From Luteibaculum sp964627445 (GTDB taxonomy: Bacteria; Bacteroidota; Bacteroidia; Flavobacteriales_D; Luteibaculaceae): a stretch of 64,000 nt of DNA. Shown here one piece after another: positions 45,839-52,172 of this stretch (its first letter is position 1; each line of letters begins with the position of its first letter). The stretch lies in the NCBI GenBank assembly GCA_964627445.1, contig CAZVJF010000001.1, forward strand, positions 372,001 to 436,000. Direction: 5' to 3'. Position numbers and translations under genes: made by a program. The notes beneath the pieces were generated by a model, which was not told where the DNA came from, ran no database searches, and saw only the letters and a list, made by a program, of their open reading frames with translations.

Positions 45839-46187
45839 GTTGCCGCTTAGACTACAAGCCCCGTTCCACATGCTTTTTAGGTAAAATGCCTGCCCCGGTT
45901 CACTTTTTTAGACGATATACCTCCGTATTCGATATATCTGTTGATATTTTCGATGTACCGGTACAATTTTTAGACCTTCAGGATTACAATTTTTAACAGG
46001 AATTTTTTCTGGAATCCAAGCCTAAAAAATTTCATTGCCAAAGAATAATCGCTAAAATCGGACTCCATTTTAAAAATAGTTCCAAGTAAGAATGCCCTGC
46101 CTCAGTGAGGTTGAAATTCATAAGAAGTAAATGTGTTATTAATCTAATAAGTCAATTCATATCCCAAAATCCTAAATCCGTAATCCC
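45839..46187 (+). promoter_or_regulatory. Control region of precursor block 2
   Basis: About 350 bp without a gene. It contains a direct repeat TACAATTTTTA at 45962-45972 and 45985-45995 (23 bp apart), and the shared TTCAGGATTACAA at 45977-45989 overlaps the second copy. A near-consensus TATTTTCG lies at about 45944. The length and the repeats mark this as an independent promoter for the second block. Confidence 0.45.
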
Positions 46188-46355
46188 ATGAAAAAGAAAA
46201 TCACGCTCAAGGAAATCGAAGTAAAAAGCTTTGTTACTCAGCTGGATGGCGAGCACATCAAAGGAGGAAATCCGCTAAGCGGAGACAACAAAATCTGCGA
46301 TTACCTCTCTAACCTCGGACACTCTTTCTGCAGAACTTGTGGCATTTACTGCTAA
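46188..46355 (+). CDS. Lanthipeptide precursor 7
   Basis: 55 aa. Leader 27 aa (EVKSFVT ... EHIKGG). The 28-residue core has four Cys, three Ser and one Thr; the motif LGHSFCRTC links it to precursor 9. Confidence 0.88.
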   Translation: MKKKITLKEIEVKSFVTQLDGEHIKGGNPLSGDNKICDYLSNLGHSFCRTCGIYC

Positions 46356-46400
46356 CATCTGCAAAGCATCATGGTAAACCAATCTTAAAACATAGAACCA

Positions 46401-46562
46401 ATGAAAAAGAAATTAACCTTGACCGATGTAACCGTAGCAAGCTTTGTGACGCGCATAGACGCTAACAAAATAAAGGGTGGTGCCACCAAAGACTGTTTAG
46501 ACGAATTGATAACTGGTTTTAGTTGTCTCCACAACCTATCCTGTAACCCCATAGCCTGTTAA
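46401..46562 (+). CDS. Lanthipeptide precursor 8
   Basis: 53 aa. Leader 27 aa (TVASFVT ... NKIKGG). The 26-residue core, ATKDCLDELITGFSC..., has four Cys and the common SCxxxLSCxxxxC arrangement at its end. Confidence 0.88.
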   Translation: MKKKLTLTDVTVASFVTRIDANKIKGGATKDCLDELITGFSCLHNLSCNPIAC

Positions 46563-46601
46563 AAGCACTTCACTTTTTAGGCTGTAAAATAAAACCCCAT
46601 C

Positions 46602-46769
46602 ATGAAGAAGAAAATCACACTGAAAGACATCGAAGTAAAAAGCTTTGTAACCAAGCTGAATGGCGAGCACATTAAAGGCGGTGCCAACCTAACCATTAAA
46701 GGTTGTGAAGTATCGGACCTGGGTCATTCTATCTGTCGCACCTGTGAATTTGTTTGCGACTACGAGTAA
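46602..46769 (+). CDS. Lanthipeptide precursor 9
   Basis: 55 aa. Leader 27 aa, nearly identical to that of precursor 7 (GEHIKGG). The 28-residue core has four Cys and LGHSICRTC. Recent duplicate of precursor 7; ends block 2. Confidence 0.88.
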   Translation: MKKKITLKDIEVKSFVTKLNGEHIKGGANLTIKGCEVSDLGHSICRTCEFVCDYE

Positions 46770-46774
46770 ACCTG

Positions 46775-46806
46775 AAAATGGGTAGCCCATAGTGCTACCC
46801 ATTTTT
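46775..46806 (+). terminator. Hairpin with T run between precursors 9 and 10
   Basis: AAATGGGTAGC / GCTACCCATTT stem, loop CCATAGT, T run. Precursor 10 starts only 8 bp later, so there is no space for a promoter and the hairpin probably acts as an attenuator or RNA stabiliser. Confidence 0.85.
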
Positions 46807-46814
46807 CTTGTGCC

Positions 46815-46979
46815 ATGAAAAAGAAATTATCCCTCCAAGACATTGCTGTAAAGAGTTTTGTAACCCAGGTAGCTACGCATCCCATTAAGGGTGGAGCTAA
46901 AACACTGGTAAACCAATGCTCTGTGGTGTTTTGCTCGCAAGTAGATGCATGCATTACAGCACGCCAATGCACCCAGTAA
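46815..46979 (+). CDS. Lanthipeptide precursor 10
   Basis: 54 aa. Leader 27 aa (AVKSFVT ... HPIKGG). The core (AKTLVNQCSVVFC...QCTQ) has four Cys; its AKT(L/V)(V/L)N start is shared with precursor 17. Confidence 0.87.
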   Translation: MKKKLSLQDIAVKSFVTQVATHPIKGGAKTLVNQCSVVFCSQVDACITARQCTQ

Positions 46980-47013
46980 ACCCAAGCAATTTTTTAACCC
47001 AAAAACCATAACC

Positions 47014-47187
47014 ATGAAGAAAAAGATTTCTTTAAACCAAATCGAAGTAAAATCTTTTGTAACCAACCTGGAAAAAGACCAGCAAAAGCACATTAAAGGT
47101 AAAGGAGGACTTCCTGAAACTATGTACAGTTGCCTGGACTACATTACCTGTGATATTGTAAACTGCTACCTAGACGTAGAAGCATAA
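47014..47187 (+). CDS. Lanthipeptide precursor 11
   Basis: 57 aa from ATG 47014. Leader 32 aa ending KGKGG. The 25-residue core LPETMYSCLDYITCDIVNC... has three Cys. First of four paralogues (11-14) with the same leader end and LPET(M/F)YSC core start. Its stop overlaps the next ATG (TAATG). Confidence 0.88.
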   Translation: MKKKISLNQIEVKSFVTNLEKDQQKHIKGKGGLPETMYSCLDYITCDIVNCYLDVEA

Positions 47188-47360
47188 TGAAAAAGAAAAT
47201 CACGCTTCAAAGCCTTGCGGTGAGCTCGTTTGTTACCGAGCTCGATAGCAGCAAAAAAGATGCGATAAAAGGTAAGGGAGGACTTCCCGAAACCATGTAC
47301 AGCTGTTTGCGCTACGTGTCTTGCTATCCAACCGACTGCATTCCAGAAGTAAATTCATAA
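47187..47360 (+). CDS. Lanthipeptide precursor 12
   Basis: 57 aa. Leader 32 aa, more divergent (AVSSFVTELDSSKKDAIKGKGG). The core LPETMYSCLRYVSCYPTDC... has three Cys. The start shares its A with the stop of precursor 11, so translation is coupled. Confidence 0.88.
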   Translation: MKKKITLQSLAVSSFVTELDSSKKDAIKGKGGLPETMYSCLRYVSCYPTDCIPEVNS

Positions 47361-47384
47361 ACCATCATAAACCAAAAATCAATA

Positions 47385-47561
47385 ATGAAGAAGAAGATCT
47401 CTTTAAACGAAATCGAAGTAAAATCTTTTGTGACCAACCTAGAAAAAGACCAGCAAAGCAACATAAAAGGTAAGGGTGGATTGCCCGAAACGTTTTACAG
47501 CTGCTACGCTTACGTTACTTGCGATGTAGTGAACTGCTACCTCGATATCGAGGCCAGCTAG
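47385..47561 (+). CDS. Lanthipeptide precursor 13
   Basis: 58 aa. Leader 32 aa almost identical to precursors 11 and 14. The core LPETFYSCYAYVTCDVVNC... has three Cys, two Ser and two Thr. Ends block 3. Confidence 0.88.
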   Translation: MKKKISLNEIEVKSFVTNLEKDQQSNIKGKGGLPETFYSCYAYVTCDVVNCYLDIEAS

Positions 47562-47594
47562 TAATGAATTAGCAGCGCTTGCTGCTAACGAACG

Positions 47595-47658
47595 GGGCTC
47601 AGGAAAAGAACAAGTTACGTGCCTACTGCTTTTCCTGAGCTCCTTTCCTTTTTTATTT
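47595..47658 (+). terminator. Terminator-like hairpin between precursors 13 and 14
   Basis: GCTCAGGAAAAG (47598-47609) pairs with CTTTTCCTGAGC (47630-47641) around a 20-nt loop, followed by a T-rich tract. Precursor 14 begins about 20 bp later. Confidence 0.7.
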
Positions 47659-47679
47659 ACAAACACAACAATAGCTCTC

Positions 47680-47886
47680 ATGAAAAAGAAAGTCTCTTTG
47701 AAAGAAATCGAAGTAAAATCTTTTGTGACCAACCTGGAAAAAGACCAGCAAAGTCACGTAAAAGGAAAAGGCGGCTTACCTGAAACCATGTATAGTTGCT
47801 ACGCATACGTAACCTGCGACATGGTGCAATGTGCAGTAGATGGCGATTACACGGTGTCTACCGATGATATTTCCACCCTAGCATAA
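47680..47886 (+). CDS. Lanthipeptide precursor 14
   Basis: 68 aa. Leader 32 aa (EVKSFVTNLEKDQQSHVKGKGG). The core starts LPETMYSCYAYVTCDMVQC and has a longer acidic Ser/Thr-rich tail (DYTVSTDDISTLA) without further Cys, so those residues could be dehydrated without ring formation. Confidence 0.88.
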   Translation: MKKKVSLKEIEVKSFVTNLEKDQQSHVKGKGGLPETMYSCYAYVTCDMVQCAVDGDYTVSTDDISTLA

Positions 47887-47898
47887 CCACAGCGTCCT

Positions 47899-48141
47899 AT
47901 GAAAAAGAAAATAAAACTCGAGGAAATAGCCGTTAAGAGTTTTGTAACTAAAGTGAGTGATCATCAGGTAAAGGGCGGTGGCGAATCGCGCCTGTGCCCA
48001 GACAATTACATGACCAACTTTAGTTGCTACCAATATATTTCCTGTAACCCTGCAGCGTGCTTGGTAACCCGCCATAACGACCCCAACAACGTGGTGTATT
48101 GCGGGAAAACCGAGGACACTGTAATAAATACCGGATCATGA
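47899..48141 (+). CDS. Lanthipeptide precursor 15
   Basis: 80 aa, the longest. Leader 27 aa (AVKSFVT ... HQVKGG). The 53-residue core has five Cys and the motif FSCYQYISCNPAACLVT, then VVYC and a Cys-free tail; related to precursors 3 and 5. Its stop overlaps the ATG of precursor 16 (ATGA). Confidence 0.88.
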   Translation: MKKKIKLEEIAVKSFVTKVSDHQVKGGGESRLCPDNYMTNFSCYQYISCNPAACLVTRHNDPNNVVYCGKTEDTVINTGS

Positions 48142-48317
48142 AAAAGAAACTATCCCTAAAAAACATTGAGGTTAAAAGCTTTGTAACCGATGTTCAAAAC
48201 AAAGAAGCCAGCGACATTAAAGGCGGTGGCGATATTTTAACCGACTACAGCTGCATGCGCTATATCTCTTGTTTTGAGTTTCAATGCTTAACCCAGGAGC
48301 GCGGCAACATTTGCTAA
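48138..48317 (+). CDS. Lanthipeptide precursor 16
   Basis: 59 aa from ATG 48138. Leader 30 aa (EVKSFVT ... SDIKGG). The 29-residue core has four Cys with YSCMRYISCFEFQC and a terminal Cys. Confidence 0.88.
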   Translation: MKKKLSLKNIEVKSFVTDVQNKEASDIKGGGDILTDYSCMRYISCFEFQCLTQERGNIC

Positions 48318-48327
48318 AACCAGCGCT

Positions 48328-48507
48328 ATGAAAAAGAAACTATCCCTCAACACGGTGGCCGTTAAAAGCTTTGTTACCACCATAGACAGCACCCAGCAAA
48401 ATACCGTGCGCGGTGGAGCAAAAACAGTGCTCAACGTCTGTAACACAGGTGCCAACTGCCCCATTTCAGGAATTCGAGAGTGTATCCCTTACACGCTTAC
48501 GTGCTAA
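48328..48507 (+). CDS. Lanthipeptide precursor 17
   Basis: 59 aa. Leader 30 aa ending TVRGG. The 29-residue core AKTVLNVCNTGANCPISG... has four Cys and ends in Cys; it pairs with precursor 10 by its N-terminal core sequence. Last precursor. Confidence 0.87.
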   Translation: MKKKLSLNTVAVKSFVTTIDSTQQNTVRGGAKTVLNVCNTGANCPISGIRECIPYTLTC

Positions 48508-48538
48508 GCCTCCGATTTTCCCCTACCCTACAATGCAT

Positions 48539-48567
48539 AAAAGCAGCCTACCCGGCTGCTTTTTTTA
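48539..48567 (+). terminator. Terminator after precursor block 4
   Basis: AAGCAGCC / GGCTGCTT stem, TACCC loop and seven T. It separates the precursors from the transporter and modification genes. Confidence 0.9.
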
Positions 48568-48688
48568 TGACCTTTAGCTTTCCCATTTTTTTTATCAGAA
48601 TAGCACCGCACCAACCCGCATAAACCCCTTTTAAAACGTACTAAACTGGCCGATTTACCTATATTCCGCCACCAAAAATTAACGCCCC

Positions 48689-50875
48689 TTGCGGATTAAA
48701 TCCTTCCCCATATATAAGCAGCTGGATGCCATGGATTGTGGCCCTACGTGCATCCGAATGATTGCCAAATACTATGGCAAGCGGTTTTCACTGCAAAAAC
48801 TCAGAGAGCGCTCCTCTATCGGTCGTGATGGCGTTTCCTTGCTGGGTATTTCCGATGCCGCGGAGTCTATTGGCTTTAGAACCCTCTCGGCCCGCATCCC
48901 CTTTGATAAAATGGTAGAAGAGGCTCCCATGCCCCTGATAGCGCATTGGCAACAGAGCCACTTTATTGTGGTGTTTGATTACAAGCGCGGCAAGGTTCAT
49001 GTGGCCGATCCGGACAAAGGCATCATAAAATTTACCAAAGAAGAATTTTTACGCGGTTGGCGCGCCAATGACAAGGAAGAGGGTATTGTTTTGCTCATGG
49101 AGCCATCGCCCACCTTTTACGATACCGAAGAAGACAGCATCAGCTATAAAGGCTTTGGCTTTTTGCTACGCTATTTGTGGCAGTACAAAAAGTTTATCAT
49201 CCAGGTGTTTTTGGGCTTGCTGGTAGGAAGCATACTCCAGCTCATCTTCCCATTTTTAACCCAAGCCCTCGTAGACCAGGGAATTGCCAACCAAAATATA
49301 GGCTTTATCTACACGGTGCTCATTGCGCAAATGATGCTGTTTATAAGCCGTACTTCCGTAGAAGTGATACGCAGTTGGATTTTGCTGCATCTGGGAACTC
49401 GGATCAACATCAGCATCCTGTCCGACTTCCTCATCAAGCTCATGAAGTTGCCCATCTCTTTTTTTAATCAAAAGATGATAGGCGATATCATGCAGCGCAT
49501 TGGCGACCACCAGCGCATCTCCACCTTTCTTACCGGCAATAGCCTTACCATCTTGTTCTCCTTCCTCAACTTTATTGTATTTGGCATAGTGCTCCTTATC
49601 TACAGCAGCACCATATTTATGTTGTTTTTGGCAGGAACCACACTCTACATTTTGTGGGTACTGGTATTTATGAAGAAAAGGCGCGAGCTAGACAACAAGC
49701 GCTTTGCCGAGCTGAGTAACAACCAGAACTCCCTGTACCAGCTTATTGTGGGCATGCCCGAGATAAAGCTGAACAACTGCGAAAAGCAAAAGCGTTGGGA
49801 GTGGGAGCACATTCAGGCCATGTTGTTTAAACTCTCGGTAAAAAGCCTGTCGCTAAACCAGTACCAAACCGCAGGAGCCTCGTTTATCAACGAGCTCAAG
49901 AACATCCTCATCACCTTTGTGGCCGCAACACTGGTGTTAGAAGGTCAAATTACCCTGGGTATGATGCTGGCCATCACCTATATTTTAGGACAGCTGGATG
50001 GTCCCATTGCTCAGTTTATCGGCTTTATTCAAAGTGCACAGGATGCAAAAATATCGCTAGAGCGCATGGGCGAAATTCACGATTTGGAAGAAGAGCTCCG
50101 CCCCCAAGAGGACCAAATTACCCAAATAGATACCCGTGGCGATTTGCGCTTACAGAACGTGTATTTCCGCTACGATGGCCGCAATGCACCCTGGGTTTTA
50201 GATGATATTACACTCACCATTCCCGCCGGTAAAACCACCGCTATTGTGGGAATGAGTGGTAGTGGAAAAACGACACTCTTAAAGCTGCTGCTTAAATTTT
50301 ATCCTGCCGAAAAAGGAGAAATATGGGCCGGAGATGCTCGCCTGGATAACATAGACAACAGCGAGTGGCGCAGAAACTGCGGTGTGGTAATGCAGGATGG
50401 ATTTATATTCTCAGACACTATCGCAAAAAACATAGCGATTAGCGATGAGTACCTGGACTTTAACCGCGTAAAAGAAGCCAGCGAAATTGCCAACATACGC
50501 GATGTAATTGAGACCTTACCCCTTGGCTACAACACCAAGGTGGGGCAAGAAGGTGTAGGACTGAGCCAAGGACAAAAGCAACGCATACTTATAGCACGGG
50601 CAGCCTACAAAAATCCGCAGTTTATATACTTCGATGAAGCCACCAACGCCCTCGATGCCAAAAACGAGCGGGTGATTATGGAAAAACTCGACCGCTTTTT
50701 CACCGGAAAAACGGCTGTGGTGGTAGCGCACCGCCTAAGTACCGTAAAAAGTGCCGACCAGATAGTGGTGATGGACAAAGGCAAAATTGTAGAACAGGGC
50801 ACCCACAAAACCCTAACCGCCCAAAAAGGCTATTACTACAACTTGGTTAAAAATCAGCTAGAACTCGATGCCTAA
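48689..50875 (+). CDS. lanT: Peptidase C39 ABC exporter for the lanthipeptides
   Basis: 728 aa from TTG 48689. An in-frame stop lies three codons upstream, and the only alternative, ATG 48731, would leave Cys17 as residue 3. Residues 1 to about 140 are a C39 peptidase: QLDAMDCGPTC (Cys17), His91 in HFIVVFDY and Asp107 in VADPDKG form the triad that cuts after Gly-Gly. A six-helix membrane domain follows, then the ATPase with Walker A GMSGSGKTT (about 520), LSQGQ signature and FIYFDEAT. It would cleave the leaders and export the cores across the inner membrane. It overlaps the adaptor gene by 8 nt. Confidence 0.94.
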   Translation: MRIKSFPIYKQLDAMDCGPTCIRMIAKYYGKRFSLQKLRERSSIGRDGVSLLGISDAAESIGFRTLSARIPFDKMVEEAPMPLIAHWQQSHFIVVFDYKRGKVHVADPDKGIIKFTKEEFLRGWRANDKEEGIVLLMEPSPTFYDTEEDSISYKGFGFLLRYLWQYKKFIIQVFLGLLVGSILQLIFPFLTQALVDQGIANQNIGFIYTVLIAQMMLFISRTSVEVIRSWILLHLGTRINISILSDFLIKLMKLPISFFNQKMIGDIMQRIGDHQRISTFLTGNSLTILFSFLNFIVFGIVLLIYSSTIFMLFLAGTTLYILWVLVFMKKRRELDNKRFAELSNNQNSLYQLIVGMPEIKLNNCEKQKRWEWEHIQAMLFKLSVKSLSLNQYQTAGASFINELKNILITFVAATLVLEGQITLGMMLAITYILGQLDGPIAQFIGFIQSAQDAKISLERMGEIHDLEEELRPQEDQITQIDTRGDLRLQNVYFRYDGRNAPWVLDDITLTIPAGKTTAIVGMSGSGKTTLLKLLLKFYPAEKGEIWAGDARLDNIDNSEWRRNCGVVMQDGFIFSDTIAKNIAISDEYLDFNRVKEASEIANIRDVIETLPLGYNTKVGQEGVGLSQGQKQRILIARAAYKNPQFIYFDEATNALDAKNERVIMEKLDRFFTGKTAVVVAHRLSTVKSADQIVVMDKGKIVEQGTHKTLTAQKGYYYNLVKNQLELDA

Positions 50876-52163
50876 TACCGAGCACGACATACAAGAAGAA
50901 CAGCACCTACACAGTGAGGATGTACAGGAAATACTAAGTTACGTTCCGCATGTTCTGGTGCGCTGGGGTAGCACCATTATTGCCAGCATCATAGTATTGA
51001 TGTTGGTAGCCTCCTATTTTATTCGCTATCCCGAGATTATACCTGCGCAAGTAGTCGTTCAAAGTACCTCGCCCGCCTCTAAGGTGGTTGCGCGCACTGG
51101 AGGACGCATTCAAGTTCGCGTTAAAAACAATGCGAATGTACAGCAGGGAGATCTGCTAGGAGTGATAGAAAATCCAGCGAAAACCCGCGATATTCTGCGT
51201 GCACAAGCCCTGGCCGACAGTATTCGAAACACGCGCTTAGATTCGCTACGCAACCCTTTACTACCGCAGTTAATCCTGGGTTCCGCTCAGCAGGCTTACC
51301 AGCAATTTGCAGAGTACTACCGTTCTGCTGTGTATCGTATTCGCGATGAGTTTGCCCTGCAAAAAATGACCAACCTGGAGGCGCAAATCCAATCGCTAGG
51401 CGATCTTAACCAAAAACTGAAACAGCAACAGAAATCCATACAGCAAGAGGTTAAACTGGCAGAAAAAGAATACCAGCGCAATAAGACCTTATTTGAGGAG
51501 CAGGTCATTTCCCAATCGGAATTCGACCAACAATCCTCAAGCTATCTGGCTAAGCAACGCCAGTTGGATGATATAGAGCTGCGCATTATTAACAACAAAA
51601 TTCAAATTAACGAGTACAACAAGCTACTGCTAGATGTAGAGCAATCGTTATCTGAAGCTTTTCTCACCATCAAAAGCAATTTGTACCAATCGCTGGCGAA
51701 CCTAGAAGTGGCTTTAAACAGTTGGCACCACAATTACGCTTTGGTAGCACCAGCACATGGTTGGCTGAGCCACTACCGCTTTTTTGGCAAAAACGACCTG
51801 GTACAACCCGGTGAACCTGTGTTTGCGGTACTCTCTAACTCCGAAAATGGTGTACAAGTGTGGGCCGAAGTGCCCGTTACCGGAGCCGGAAAAATTGCTG
51901 TAGGACAAAAAGTAAATATTAAGCTCCAGAGCTATCCCTACAAAGAATACGGCATGCTCATTGGCGAAATAGATGCCATAACGGCTCTGCCCAACAACAA
52001 CAAGTACCGCCTACTTATTGCGCTACCCAACGGACTGAAAACCACCTACAATGTAGAGCTGGCTTTTAAAGAGGAAATGCTGGGCGTGGGAGAGGTACTC
52101 ACCAAAGAACTGAGCCTTTTCGACCGCATTTTTAACGAACTGCGCAGCATAGCGCAAAACTAA
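50868..52163 (+). CDS. HlyD-family periplasmic adaptor of the lanthipeptide exporter
   Basis: 431 aa. One N-terminal membrane span (STIIASIIVLMLVASYFI, about 35-52), a lipoyl half-motif (VVARTGGRIQVRVKNNANVQQGDLLGVIENP), a long coiled coil (about 160-250, rich in Gln/Lys/Glu) and the returning beta-barrel domain (VAPAHGWLSHYRFFGKNDLVQPGEPVFAVL). It would connect the C39 exporter to an outer-membrane channel encoded elsewhere. Confidence 0.9.
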   Translation: MPNTEHDIQEEQHLHSEDVQEILSYVPHVLVRWGSTIIASIIVLMLVASYFIRYPEIIPAQVVVQSTSPASKVVARTGGRIQVRVKNNANVQQGDLLGVIENPAKTRDILRAQALADSIRNTRLDSLRNPLLPQLILGSAQQAYQQFAEYYRSAVYRIRDEFALQKMTNLEAQIQSLGDLNQKLKQQQKSIQQEVKLAEKEYQRNKTLFEEQVISQSEFDQQSSSYLAKQRQLDDIELRIINNKIQINEYNKLLLDVEQSLSEAFLTIKSNLYQSLANLEVALNSWHHNYALVAPAHGWLSHYRFFGKNDLVQPGEPVFAVLSNSENGVQVWAEVPVTGAGKIAVGQKVNIKLQSYPYKEYGMLIGEIDAITALPNNNKYRLLIALPNGLKTTYNVELAFKEEMLGVGEVLTKELSLFDRIFNELRSIAQN

Positions 52164-52172
52164 TCCCCGTGT

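Noticed and set aside
47107..47796. LPET at the core start of precursors 11-14 as a sortase signal
   Set aside because: It is at the N-terminus of the core, lacks the following Gly and a membrane anchor, and sortases are not expected in this phylum.
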